This document shows, piece by piece, positions 17,737 through 26,090 of a DNA stretch of 60,387 bases (positions are counted from its first letter, which is position 1; every line of letters starts with the position of its first letter). Source of the stretch: JACRBT01 sp964474285 (GTDB taxonomy: Bacteria; Chloroflexota; Dehalococcoidia; Tepidiformales; Tepidiformaceae); assembly GCA_964474285.1 (NCBI GenBank), contig CAYYSD010000005.1:1-60387 (forward strand), written 5' to 3'. A program made the translations under genes and the position numbers. Below the pieces are notes generated by a model. That model was not told where the DNA came from. It made no database searches and saw nothing but the letters and a program-made list of their open reading frames with translations.

Positions 17737-18506
17737 CGGAGAGACTCCTCGCCAGTGATGAGACCGTCGCTCATGCGGACGATGCGGTTGCAGCGCCGGC
17801 CCACGCCGGGGTCGTGCGTGACGATGACGAAGGTGAGGCCCTGTTCGCGGTTGAGGGTCTCCATGAGGACCATGATTTCGTCCGCGGTCCTGGAATCGAG
17901 CGCGCCGGTAGGCTCATCGGCCCACACGATTTCGGGTTCGTTGACCAGCGACCGGGCGATGGTGACGCGCTGACGCTGGCCGCCGCTGAGCTGCGATGGG
18001 CGCTGGCTTGCCGCGTGGCCGAGGCCCACGCGGTCGAGGGCCGAGACGGCGCGCTTGCGAGCATCGCGCGGGTTCACGCCGGAGACGATGAGCGGGAGTT
18101 CGACGTTCTCCACGGCGTTGAGGACGGGGAGGAGATTGTAGGTCTGAAAGATGAAGCCCATGTTCCGGGCACGGAAGGTGGTGCGGGCATTGTCGGTCAT
18201 CGACTTGAGGTCGATGCCTGCGATGGCCACGGTGCCGGAATCGAGGACGTCGAGGCCGGACACGCAGTTCAGGAGGGTCGTCTTGCCGCAGCCGGATGGT
18301 CCCATGATGGCGACCATTTCACCACGCCCAACGGCGAGAGAAACACCGCGAAGTGCCTGGACACGGACGCTGCCCGTGTCATAGGTCTTCACTGCGTCCC
18401 GCATGTCGATGATGACGCCAGGAGCGGCAGGAGCGGCGAGGGCCACGGATGCGGTCTCGTGACGGGTTGCGGGGTGAGCGGTGGAGCGAGCCTTGAGGAG
18501 AGTCAT
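17733..18506 (-). CDS. ABC transporter ATPase (LolD/MacB type)
   Basis: A 257-residue ATPase: Walker A GPSGCGKTT at residues 69-77, signature LSGGQRQR, Walker B IVWADEPTGALDS, and switch His in IVTHDPGVG. The ~30-residue Ala-rich N-terminus before the ABC core is poorly conserved, so the true start may be further in. It is the partner of the large FtsX-type permease that follows it with a 4-bp overlap. MacB/LolD-type systems use ATP for mechanotransmission, extruding lipoproteins, peptides or drugs rather than importing. Confidence 0.88.
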   Translation of the reverse strand: MTLLKARSTAHPATRHETASVALAAPAAPGVIIDMRDAVKTYDTGSVRVQALRGVSLAVGRGEMVAIMGPSGCGKTTLLNCVSGLDVLDSGTVAIAGIDLKSMTDNARTTFRARNMGFIFQTYNLLPVLNAVENVELPLIVSGVNPRDARKRAVSALDRVGLGHAASQRPSQLSGGQRQRVTIARSLVNEPEIVWADEPTGALDSRTADEIMVLMETLNREQGLTFVIVTHDPGVGRRCNRIVRMSDGLITGEESLR

Positions 18507-18772
18507 GAGTGATCAGAACCTTTGTAGCTGTTGAATTCCATGATGGGCAGCCGGCAGGCGCGCGGATTCCCCGAACCGGATTCGGTTTCGAGCACCTTCA
18601 GGGGTTTCGAATGCTCACCCACGTGGGGGAGCGGCGATCGATTCCAGCGCCAACTGTCTGTGAATCGCTTCACATCCGTCCGGCAGAGTTGTCACATTTC
18701 CGTCACGTGGATCAGTGAACCTCGGGAAGGGGCACGTTAAGCTGTGCAATCCACCAACTGAGGAGTGCCCAC
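18507..18772. promoter_or_regulatory. Divergent intergenic region with two CACGTG palindromes
   Basis: A 266-bp region between the ABC exporter (minus) and metY (plus). It contains an 18-bp near-palindrome CTCACCCACGTGGGGGAG at 18614-18631 (one mismatched pair) and a second CACGTG at 18704-18709, 84 bp away, which could be operator half-sites of one regulator. I looked for a SAM or other methionine-related riboswitch before metY and saw none of the known core motifs. Confidence 0.35.
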
Positions 18773-20068
18773 ATGTCACAGCGATTCGAGACCCTGCAGG
18801 TGCACGCGGGCCAGGCGCCAGATCCGGCGACGGGCGCGCGCGCGGTTCCGATCTACCAGACCACGTCGTTCGTGTTCGAAGACGCTGAACATGGCGCAGC
18901 TCTGTTCGCCCTTCAGCAGTTCGGGAACATCTACACCCGCATCATGAATCCAACGACCGACGTGTTCGAAAAACGCGTGGCGGCGCTGGAAGGCGGGGTC
19001 GGGGGCCTGGCGACGGCATCCGGGCAGGCGGCGCAGATGCTCGCATTCGCAACGATCTGCGAAGCCGGAGACAACATCGTCTCGACATCGCTCCTCTACG
19101 GAGGAACGTACAACCAGTTCAAGGTGACCTTCCCCCGGCTCGGCATCAACGTGAAGTTCGTGGATGGGGACGACCCGGCGGAGTTCAAGCGGCTCATCGA
19201 CGGCAAGACCAAGGCACTCTACGTGGAGTCGTTCGGCAATCCGCGGCTGAACGTGCCGGACTTCCGTGCCCTGGCAGACGTTGCACACGAGGCCGGCATT
19301 CCCTTCGTGGTCGACAACACGTTCGGGGCGGGCGGGTACCGGGTCAGGCCGCTCGAACACGGAGCGGACATCGTCGTGGAATCAACGACGAAGTGGATCG
19401 GCGGGCACGGCCTGGCGATCGGCGGCATGATCGTCGACGGAGGCACGTTCAACTGGGGCAACGGCAAGCATCCGTTGATGACGGAGCCGTCGCCGGGCTA
19501 TCACGGGCTCAAGTTCTGGGATGTCTTCGGGAATTTCCCGGGCATGGGCAACGTCGCATTCATCATCAAGGCGCGCGTCGAAGGACTGCGGGACCTGGGG
19601 CCCTGCCAGGCGCCAATGAACTCGTTCTTGAACCTCATCGGGCTGGAGACGCTCTCGCTGCGAGTCGACCGGCACGATAGCAACGCGATGGCCCTGGCGA
19701 CGTGGCTGCAAAAGCACCCGAAAGTCAGCTGGGTGAACTTCCCCGGGTTGCCGGATCACCCGTACCACGCCATGGCGAAGAAGTACCTCCGGCCCGGGAG
19801 CTTCGGTTCGGTGCTGAACTTCGGGATCGAGGGCGGGATGGACGCAGGCAAGAAGTTCATCAGCTCGGTGAAGCTGGCGAGCCTGCTCGCAAACGTCGGT
19901 GATGCCAAGACGCTGGTCATTCACCCTGCTTCCACCACGCACCAGCAACTCGGGGCGGATGAGCAACTGACGTCAGGGGTCACGCCAGACCTGGTCCGGG
20001 TCTCGGTGGGTATCGAGCACATCGACGACATCATCGAAGACTTCGAACAGGCCCTGGCCCAGATTTAA
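18773..20068 (+). CDS. metY: O-acetylhomoserine sulfhydrylase / aminocarboxypropyltransferase
   Basis: A 431-residue PLP enzyme of the Cys/Met metabolism family. The start follows GAGGAG by several bases. It shows FGNIYTRIMNPTTDVFE, the cofactor region VVDNTFGAGGYRVRP, and the Schiff-base Lys207 in STTKWIGGHG. The length and the GGTYNQF and GNPRLNVPD motifs fit MetY (direct sulfhydrylation of O-acetylhomoserine to homocysteine) rather than the shorter MetB/MetC. MetX, which makes its substrate, is encoded 48 bp downstream. Confidence 0.93.
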   Translation: MSQRFETLQVHAGQAPDPATGARAVPIYQTTSFVFEDAEHGAALFALQQFGNIYTRIMNPTTDVFEKRVAALEGGVGGLATASGQAAQMLAFATICEAGDNIVSTSLLYGGTYNQFKVTFPRLGINVKFVDGDDPAEFKRLIDGKTKALYVESFGNPRLNVPDFRALADVAHEAGIPFVVDNTFGAGGYRVRPLEHGADIVVESTTKWIGGHGLAIGGMIVDGGTFNWGNGKHPLMTEPSPGYHGLKFWDVFGNFPGMGNVAFIIKARVEGLRDLGPCQAPMNSFLNLIGLETLSLRVDRHDSNAMALATWLQKHPKVSWVNFPGLPDHPYHAMAKKYLRPGSFGSVLNFGIEGGMDAGKKFISSVKLASLLANVGDAKTLVIHPASTTHQQLGADEQLTSGVTPDLVRVSVGIEHIDDIIEDFEQALAQI

Positions 20069-20082
20069 CGAGCGCACACACG

Positions 20083-20104
20083 GCCGGGGCGTTCGCGCCC
20101 CGGC
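20083..20104 (+). other. UUCG-capped hairpin between metY and metX
   Basis: The perfect 9-bp stem GCCGGGGCG / CGCCCCGGC has a TTCG tetraloop and lies 15 bases after the metY stop and 12 bases before the metX start. No T-run follows, so it probably acts as an mRNA stabiliser or partial attenuator between two co-transcribed genes. Confidence 0.6.
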
Positions 20105-20116
20105 ATCGGGTGAACG

Positions 20117-21229
20117 ATGCCGAACATCAACAGCCCCCGCCAGGTGGTGAACCTCGGGCCCGTGACTCTCTCGAGTGGGGCCGTCCTGCCCGAGATCGAA
20201 GTCGCCTATGAGCAGTACGGAACGATCTCGCCTTCCGGCGACAACGTTGTGCTGGCGTGCCACGCGCTCACGGGCAGCGCGCACGCCGCGGGCGAACACG
20301 ACTGGTGGGACAAGCGGTCCGTCGGTGAGGGCTGGTGGGATCCGCTGATCGGGCCTGGCGCGGCCTTCGATACGGACCGTTTCGCCGTGATCTGCTCGAA
20401 CATCCTGGGCAGCTGCTATGGGACGACAGGGCCGTTCTCGCCCAACAGGCTGACGGGACGCCGATATGGCAAGGCGTTTCCGCGAATCAGCGTGGGCGAC
20501 ATGGTGATGGTGCAGCGCCTGTTGCTGCAGGAGCTGGGCGTGCGTTCACTGGTGGCGGTCGCGGGAGGGTCGCTTGGCGGCCTGCAGGTGGTCGAGTGGG
20601 CGGCGCAGGCGCCGGAGATGGTGCGTTCGATCATCCCGATCGCCTCCAATCTGGCCCACGCGGCGTGGGACGTCGGATTCAACGAGGCAGCGCGGCAGGC
20701 GATCCGGCTGGACCCGAACTTCCACGGCGGGGACTACGGGGAACACGGAGTTTCGCCGGACCGCGGGCTCGCCCTGGCACGAATGATTGCGATGATCAGC
20801 TATCGCTCCGCGGAGTCGTTCGAAGAGCGTTTCTCGCGAAGGCTCCATTCGGAGGTGCGCGAGGCGGCCGGAAAATACGAGGTGGAGTCGTATCTCCACC
20901 ACCAGGGCGAGCGGCTCGTGGCCCGCTTCGACGCCAACTGCTACCTGCGTATCACCGAGGCGATGGACGACTTCGACCTGGGCGAGGGCCGAGGGGGAGC
21001 GGACGCTGCGCTCAAAGCGTTTCGCGGCCCCGCGCTCGTCATGGGAATCGACTCAGACGTCCTCTACCCGACGTGGCAGCAGCAGGAGATCCTGAAGACC
21101 CTCCGCGAGAACGGCAACGCGGTCGAGTATTCGGAGATCCGCTCCATCCACGGGCACGATGCGTTCCTGATCGAGTGGGACCAGATGGACGCGGCGATCC
21201 GGCGCTTCATGGCCACCGCCTGCGATTGA
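20117..21229 (+). CDS. metX: Homoserine O-acetyltransferase
   Basis: A 370-residue alpha/beta-hydrolase-fold acyltransferase. It has LACHALTGSAH, SNILGSCYGTTGP, the nucleophile elbow GGSLGG with Ser152, an acid in SDVLYPTWQQQE, and the catalytic His347 of GHDAFL. These are MetX signatures. Acetyl versus succinyl transfer cannot be fixed from motifs alone, though the neighbouring MetY favours acetyl. It supplies O-acetylhomoserine to MetY. Confidence 0.93.
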   Translation: MPNINSPRQVVNLGPVTLSSGAVLPEIEVAYEQYGTISPSGDNVVLACHALTGSAHAAGEHDWWDKRSVGEGWWDPLIGPGAAFDTDRFAVICSNILGSCYGTTGPFSPNRLTGRRYGKAFPRISVGDMVMVQRLLLQELGVRSLVAVAGGSLGGLQVVEWAAQAPEMVRSIIPIASNLAHAAWDVGFNEAARQAIRLDPNFHGGDYGEHGVSPDRGLALARMIAMISYRSAESFEERFSRRLHSEVREAAGKYEVESYLHHQGERLVARFDANCYLRITEAMDDFDLGEGRGGADAALKAFRGPALVMGIDSDVLYPTWQQQEILKTLRENGNAVEYSEIRSIHGHDAFLIEWDQMDAAIRRFMATACD

Positions 21230-21271
21230 CAGCCTCGGCGAATGCACCGCCCGGCGCTTCCTTTCAGTAAG

Positions 21272-22030
21272 ATGACCCGGATGACGGACGTGGTCTTCAA
21301 CGACCGGGTGGCAGCAACGTATGACGACGACTCGCCGGAGATGTTCGAGCCGGGGTTGCTGGCGGCGACAACGTCGTTCCTTGCTGGCCTTGCCGGCGAT
21401 GGTCCGGCGCTAGAGTTCGCCATTGGGACCGGTCGCGTGGCGCTGCCGTTGAGCCAGCGCGGTGTGGAAGTGCACGGTATCGACATCTCGGCGGCGATGG
21501 TTGCGAAGCTGCGGGAGAAACCGGGCGGGGCCGCAATCCCGGTGACGATCGGCGATATCGCGACGACCCGGGTTCCGGGCGAATTCCAGCTGGTGTACAT
21601 CCCGTTCAACACGATCACGAACCTGCCAACGCAGGCCGACCAGGTTCGGTGCTTCGAAAACGCCGCCGCCCATTTGCGGAACGGCGGCTTCTTCGTCGTG
21701 GAGGTGTTCGTGCCTGAACTGCAGCGGCTGCCGCGCGGCGAGAAGTACCTCGCGTTTGATGTCCGGCCGGGGCATATCGGATTCGACGAGATCGACGTGG
21801 TGAACCAGATCTGCGTTTCGAATCACTACTTCATCGGGAACGGTCGCGCCGAATACTTTCAGTCGCGACACCGGTATGCGTGGCCGGCCGAGTACGACCT
21901 GATGGCAAGAATTGCCGGGCTGGAATTGCACGAGAGATGGGCGGATTGGGAACGCGGGCCATTCACGGCGGAATCTCGTGCGCACATCTCGGTCTGGCGG
22001 AAGCCCTGGCCGGTTCGCCCCTTCGGTTGA
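21272..22030 (+). CDS. Class I SAM-dependent methyltransferase
   Basis: Three in-frame ATGs are close together (21242, 21272, 21281). I use 21272; homologous-looking sequence begins by TDVVFNDRVAATYDDDSPE. Motif I is FAIGTGRVALPLSQRG, followed by VHGIDISAAMVAKL (acidic residue binding the SAM ribose) and the usual post-motif segments FQLVYIPFNTITNL and GGFFVVEVFVPE. It lies 42 bp after metX on the same strand. MetX is often followed by MetW, but this protein is longer and does not look like MetW. The substrate is unknown. Confidence 0.8.
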   Translation: MTRMTDVVFNDRVAATYDDDSPEMFEPGLLAATTSFLAGLAGDGPALEFAIGTGRVALPLSQRGVEVHGIDISAAMVAKLREKPGGAAIPVTIGDIATTRVPGEFQLVYIPFNTITNLPTQADQVRCFENAAAHLRNGGFFVVEVFVPELQRLPRGEKYLAFDVRPGHIGFDEIDVVNQICVSNHYFIGNGRAEYFQSRHRYAWPAEYDLMARIAGLELHERWADWERGPFTAESRAHISVWRKPWPVRPFG

Positions 22031-22091
22031 CCATCCCGGGAATTCATGGCCACAGCGGTGGACCGCGCCTGCCTGCCCCGGGGGAAGGAGT

Positions 22092-22508
22092 TCACACCAT
22101 TCGCAGATCGCCCAGCGGTTCGCGGGGGACGTCGTCGTTCGCGTTGATCATGTGGTGAGCGAGGGGAGCGAGCGCCTTGAAGATGGGTTCCTGGTCTTCG
22201 GTGGAGACGCCCTGGGCCGTCATGGCCTCACGCATGTAGCGGAGCCAGCGGCCAGCGGCCCGCTCATCGATGATGAAGGGGAAATGGCGGCGGCGCAGGC
22301 GCGGGTGCCCGTAGAGTTCGGAATAGACAGGCGGCCCACCGAGCCACTGCTCCAGGAAGAGTTTGAGCTTGCGGATGCCGGGGCCGAGGTCCTCGGGGTA
22401 GATAGCGCGCTGTTCCGCGTCGGCTTCGACCCGCCTGTAGAAGTCGTCCACGATCGCGGACACGATTTCGCGCCCGCCGATGCGGACGAGGAGTGAGTCC
22501 TGATCCAT
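22092..22508 (-). CDS. Group II truncated haemoglobin (GlbO-like)
   Basis: A 138-residue globin of the 2-over-2 type. It shows FYRRVEAD (Tyr24 of the B helix), IYPEDLGPGIRKLKLFLEQWLGGPPVYSE, GHPRLRRRHFPF with proximal heme ligand His75, and Trp88 at the G8 position in RWLRYM. This set is diagnostic of group II proteins. Members bind O2/NO and are linked to oxygen delivery or nitrosative-stress defence. It is a single gene, convergent with the methyltransferase. Confidence 0.88.
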   Translation of the reverse strand: MDQDSLLVRIGGREIVSAIVDDFYRRVEADAEQRAIYPEDLGPGIRKLKLFLEQWLGGPPVYSELYGHPRLRRRHFPFIIDERAAGRWLRYMREAMTAQGVSTEDQEPIFKALAPLAHHMINANDDVPREPLGDLRMV

Positions 22509-22556
22509 GGGATAAGTATCGCCGAGGGCGCAAATCGAGGCACGTGGCCCGAGGCC

Positions 22557-23132
22557 TCACTGTTCTCCGCGCGGCAGATCGGCAGGAAGGCTGAGGCGGA
22601 CATCGCGCGTGTGACCGTGCGCGGCGAACCAGCCGAGGGGCATCTCGAGCACGTAGAGGTAGGGCTTCGTGGGCCGTTGCACGGTCTCATCGAGAGGTTT
22701 GCCGGGCAGAACTTCGTTCACGGCGCCCGTCGCATCGATGTAGGCGATGTCGAGAGCCACGAACGTGTTGCGCATCCAGTGGCCGCTCGATGGCGGTGTG
22801 CCATAGACGAAGAGCATGCCGGTGTCTTCCGGGAGAGACTGGCGGAACATCAGCCCGAGACCGCGCTGTTCGCGCGTGCTGGCGATCTCCGCGACTACTG
22901 GTGTGGACCCGGAAGCGCTCTCCACGACGACGCGGCGGGTGGGGAGGCCGGAGGGCGCGGTCGGGACCGGTGCTTCAGCCGTGGCGGGCGCGGTGGAGGT
23001 TTCGATGGCCCCCGACACGGTTGGCGAGGGCGCGGCGCCGTCGCCCTCGCCGCAGGCCACGTACGCAAACGCGAGTCCCAAAAGGGCGGCCAGGCCGAGC
23101 CCGGAGGATAGCAAACGATAACGGATGAGCAC
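22557..23132 (-). CDS. DUF192 lipoprotein
   Basis: A predicted secreted lipoprotein (GLAALLGLAFAYVACG lipobox) with a Thr/Pro/Ala-rich linker and a C-terminal DUF192 domain: EIASTREQRGLGLMFRQSLPEDTGMLFVY, HWMRNTFVALDIAYID, and VLEMPLGWFAAHG. The start is uncertain. The GTG at 23132 gives a compact signal peptide; ATGs at 23180 and 23201 would lengthen the N-terminus and overlap the divergent esterase gene. DUF192 proteins are exported and of unknown biochemical role. Confidence 0.8.
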   Translation of the reverse strand: MLIRYRLLSSGLGLAALLGLAFAYVACGEGDGAAPSPTVSGAIETSTAPATAEAPVPTAPSGLPTRRVVVESASGSTPVVAEIASTREQRGLGLMFRQSLPEDTGMLFVYGTPPSSGHWMRNTFVALDIAYIDATGAVNEVLPGKPLDETVQRPTKPYLYVLEMPLGWFAAHGHTRDVRLSLPADLPRGEQ

Positions 23133-23162
23133 TGGCGAGCATGGTATCGCGGAGACGGTCAG

Positions 23163-24125
23163 GTGAAGGGGAAAGGTCATCGCTTGCCATCGGCGGCTCA
23201 CCTGTCATGCTACGCCGCAAGTTCATTCAGGAGTCCCGGTTTGGTTTCTGCAAACGGTATCACGGTCGAAGAGGCCGTCACCTTCGGCACGGGCGGCGGG
23301 CGCGATCTCAAGTGCGACATCTACACGCCATCGGGAGCGGCGAACGCGCCGGCCCTGCTGCTCCTCTACGGGGGCGGCTGGCGAATGGGAGACCGGGGAC
23401 GCATGCGCGACATGTCGCTCCTCATCGCGGGCCACGGGTATGTTGTAGTCGCGGGCGAATACCGGCTGACACCTGAGTCCGCATGGCCGGCGCAGATCCA
23501 CGACGTGAAGGCGAACATCCGCTGGATGCGGGCGAACGCAGCGCGACTGCGAATCGACCCGGAAAAGATCGCGGTGCAGGGGCATTCGGCCGGGGCGCAC
23601 CTGGCGTTGCTGGCTGCGGGGACGCCCAACCTCGCAGCGTTTGAAGGCGAAGGCGGCACGGCAGGCGTTTCGACGGCCGTAGCGGCGGCGGTGGGCGTGT
23701 ATCCGCCCGTCGTCTTTCACATCGGGGAGCGTGTGAGCGGGAGCGTGCCGGCGGAGGCGCTGATGCTGAAGGCCGCCACGCCAGAGATGGCGGCCGCGGC
23801 TGCGCCACTGACCTACGTGACGGCCAACTTCCCTCCGACGTTCCTGCTGCACGGAACGGAGGACAAAGTCGTGCCGGTTTCGGCGAGCACTCGCATGCAG
23901 CAGGCGATGTCCGGGGTGGGAGCGCCGGTGGAACTGAAGATCTACAACGGACTGCCGCACGGGTTCGCAAACATCCCGAGCCTGATGCCGCTCATCGCGG
24001 CGGAGGTGGCGAACTTCCTCGACCGGCACATGGCCGCCCCGGAGCGGTTCAAGCGGGAACTGGAGGAGCGGGCGGCGCAGGCGGCGGCACAGCAGCAGGC
24101 CGCCGCGGCGGGCGCGCGCGCTTAG
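23163..24125 (+). CDS. Alpha/beta hydrolase, carboxylesterase (HSL/BD-FAE-like)
   Basis: The GTG at 23163 follows GGAGA at good spacing. A TTG at 23241 also has a fine site (CAGGAG, 7-base gap) and gives a start nearer the conserved fold, so the first 26 residues are doubtful. Core motifs are LLLLYGGGWRMGDR (oxyanion region), the nucleophile elbow AVQGHSAGAHLAL (Ser of GHSAG), the acid in LHGTEDKVVP, and His in YNGLPHGF. The protein ends in an Ala/Gln-rich helix. It likely hydrolyses acyl esters; the substrate is unknown. Confidence 0.82.
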   Translation: MKGKGHRLPSAAHLSCYAASSFRSPGLVSANGITVEEAVTFGTGGGRDLKCDIYTPSGAANAPALLLLYGGGWRMGDRGRMRDMSLLIAGHGYVVVAGEYRLTPESAWPAQIHDVKANIRWMRANAARLRIDPEKIAVQGHSAGAHLALLAAGTPNLAAFEGEGGTAGVSTAVAAAVGVYPPVVFHIGERVSGSVPAEALMLKAATPEMAAAAAPLTYVTANFPPTFLLHGTEDKVVPVSASTRMQQAMSGVGAPVELKIYNGLPHGFANIPSLMPLIAAEVANFLDRHMAAPERFKRELEERAAQAAAQQQAAAAGARA

Positions 24126-24150
24126 CGGCCCACGCCTCCCGGACAACACG

Positions 24151-24181
24151 CAGAAGGAGCACCCGGCGAGTGCTCCTTCTG
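24151..24181. terminator. Bidirectional terminator-like hairpin between esterase and Tad locus
   Basis: The perfect 12-bp stem CAGAAGGAGCAC / GTGCTCCTTCTG with a 7-base loop lies between two convergent genes. There is no long T-run on either side, but position and symmetry suit a shared terminator. Confidence 0.65.
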
Positions 24182-24209
24182 ACTATCTGCGAGGTGGCGA
24201 AGAAGAGCC

Positions 24210-25115
24210 TTAGAAGGCTTCCTTCATCTGGATGATGGCGGGACCACCGATCACGACGAAGATGGCGGGGAAGATGAAGAACACGAGCGGGAAGACCATC
24301 TTGATCGGGGCCTTGAACGCCGCTTCCTCCGCCCGCTGCTTGCGCTTCGTGCGAATGACGCCCGTCTGGACACGGATGACCGAGCCGATAGAGATTCCCA
24401 TGCTCTCGGCCTGGACGACGGAGTTAATCAGGGACCGCAGCTCCTCGACGCCCGTGCGGTCCGCCATGTCGATGAAGGCATCGCGGCGGGCGCGGCCCAT
24501 GGTGATCTCACGCATGGTGCGGGTGAGTTCGAAGGCAAACGGGCCGTGGACCTTTTCGATGACGCGGGTGAAGGCGGCGTCGATGCCGAGCCCGGCTTCG
24601 ACCGAAGCGGTGATGAGGTCGAATGCATCCGGGAGCGAGCGCCAGATCTCCTTCTTGCGCCGCTTGATCTTGCCCAGGAGCCAGATGCGCGGGAGATAGA
24701 AACCGAAGGCGACGGCGACGGGATAGCCGATGAGGACGGTGCGCGTGTCGGAGCCGACCATGGCCAGGTAGGCGACAACGAGCAGCGGCATGATGCCCAT
24801 GAGCAGGGCGACGACAACGATGAACTGCCCGGGGGCGATCTTGAGGCCCGCCTGCTGGATGGCGCCTTCGAGGCGCTCTTCCATGTTGCTCGGGAGCACC
24901 GAATTGGCCCGGCGCACGAGCATCTTGATGAGCGGATCGAGGACGCGGGCTTTGAAGGCAGCGTCCGGATCGGGAAGGCCTTCCTTCTTCGGGCGGCTAT
25001 AGCGCAGCCCACCAAGGCGCGCGTCCATGCCACCATCGACCGCCGGGCGATAGAAGATGCCGTAGAACATCAGGGTGATGGCCACGAATGTCGCGATGGA
25101 AATGATGAGCGGCAT
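24210..25115 (-). CDS. tadC: Tad pilus inner-membrane platform protein TadC
   Basis: A 301-residue T2SSF (GspF-like) protein. It has an N-terminal helix (IISIATFVAITLMFYGIF), two central helices around residues 95-150, then the conserved cytoplasmic unit with PDAFDLITASVEAGLGIDAAF and a C-terminal membrane helix (FPLVFFIFPAIFVVIGG). It starts three bases after the tadB stop. With TadB it forms the membrane platform moved by the TadA ATPase during Flp pilus assembly. Confidence 0.9.
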   Translation of the reverse strand: MPLIISIATFVAITLMFYGIFYRPAVDGGMDARLGGLRYSRPKKEGLPDPDAAFKARVLDPLIKMLVRRANSVLPSNMEERLEGAIQQAGLKIAPGQFIVVVALLMGIMPLLVVAYLAMVGSDTRTVLIGYPVAVAFGFYLPRIWLLGKIKRRKKEIWRSLPDAFDLITASVEAGLGIDAAFTRVIEKVHGPFAFELTRTMREITMGRARRDAFIDMADRTGVEELRSLINSVVQAESMGISIGSVIRVQTGVIRTKRKQRAEEAAFKAPIKMVFPLVFFIFPAIFVVIGGPAIIQMKEAF

Positions 25116-25118
25116 GGC

Positions 25119-26090
25119 TTAGACCTCGATGTTCACGATTTTGCGGATGACCATGAAGCCCATGCCCTCCAGCACCAGCGCGCCGGTGAGGAGCATGCGG
25201 CCAAGGGGGTCCGTGAAGAGGAGGCTCGTGAACTCGGGGTTCAGAGCGAAGAAGGCGATGAACAGACCGACGGGGATGCCGCCGATGACGTAGCCGGTCA
25301 GGCGCTGCTGGGAGGTGAGGGTGCGAATTTCGCCGCGAATGCGCTCGCGTTCGCGCATCGTGTGGGCGACGTTCTCCAGGATCTCGGCGAGGTTACCGCC
25401 GACCGAACGCTGAATCATGATGGCGGTGATCACGATGTCTAAGTCGGAGCTGCCGACGCGGTCATTCAGAGCCTGGAGGGCCTGCTCGATGCTGGAACCC
25501 ATGGCGATATCGCGGAGGGTGCGGCGTACTTCGATGGAAAGCGGCGCAGGGACCTGTTCGGCGGCACCATCGAGTGCCTGGATGAGGCCGAAGCCGGCGC
25601 GGAGGCCGCTCGAGAGCATCTGGAGGAGTTCCACCAGCTGCGATTCGAGCTTGTTCCGGCGGCTGCCGATCCGGCGCTTCACCCACACGCCAACCGCGAG
25701 GAAGCCGATGACGACGCCCCCAATGCCGGCCGGCAACATCAGCTGCGGGATGGGCGCGAAGAGGAACGCAAGCAGGCCAAGGATGATGCCCACGGTGAGC
25801 CGCGTGATGAAGAGTTCGCGCACAGTCAGCGTGAGCCCGGCGCGTTCGATCTGAATGCGCTGCTGGGCCGCAGCGTTCACGGAGACGACGTTGATGCCGC
25901 CGAAACGCACGCCGGCGCGCTTACGCAGGCTGAAGATGGCGGCAGCCGCGCCGGTGGCCTGGTCGGGCGTCTTGAGGCGCCCGAGGCGAGCGGCGGCTTC
26001 CGCGCCGTTGCCATAGCCTGTGACCCAGAGCGTTGCCGTGAAGGCGAACGCACCCATGGTGACGGCGCTGAGGATGAGGATCATTGTCAT
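25119..26090 (-). CDS. tadB: Tad pilus inner-membrane platform protein TadB
   Basis: A 323-residue T2SSF protein. The ATG at 26090 overlaps the TadA stop by four bases, fixing the start; the longer open frame upstream is a shadow of tadA. It has an N-terminal helix, a paired helix region near residues 95-135, then VELLQMLSSGLRAGFGLIQALDGAAEQVP and the GGNLAEILENVAHTMRERERI segment characteristic of TadB, ending in two helices. It is the partner of TadC. Confidence 0.9.
   Translation of the reverse strand: MTMILILSAVTMGAFAFTATLWVTGYGNGAEAAARLGRLKTPDQATGAAAAIFSLRKRAGVRFGGINVVSVNAAAQQRIQIERAGLTLTVRELFITRLTVGIILGLLAFLFAPIPQLMLPAGIGGVVIGFLAVGVWVKRRIGSRRNKLESQLVELLQMLSSGLRAGFGLIQALDGAAEQVPAPLSIEVRRTLRDIAMGSSIEQALQALNDRVGSSDLDIVITAIMIQRSVGGNLAEILENVAHTMRERERIRGEIRTLTSQQRLTGYVIGGIPVGLFIAFFALNPEFTSLLFTDPLGRMLLTGALVLEGMGFMVIRKIVNIEV

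Noticed and set aside
18507..18772. SAM-type riboswitch before metY
   Set aside because: None of the SAM-I, SAM-II or SAM-IV core motifs could be traced on the plus strand; only palindromic CACGTG sites were seen.
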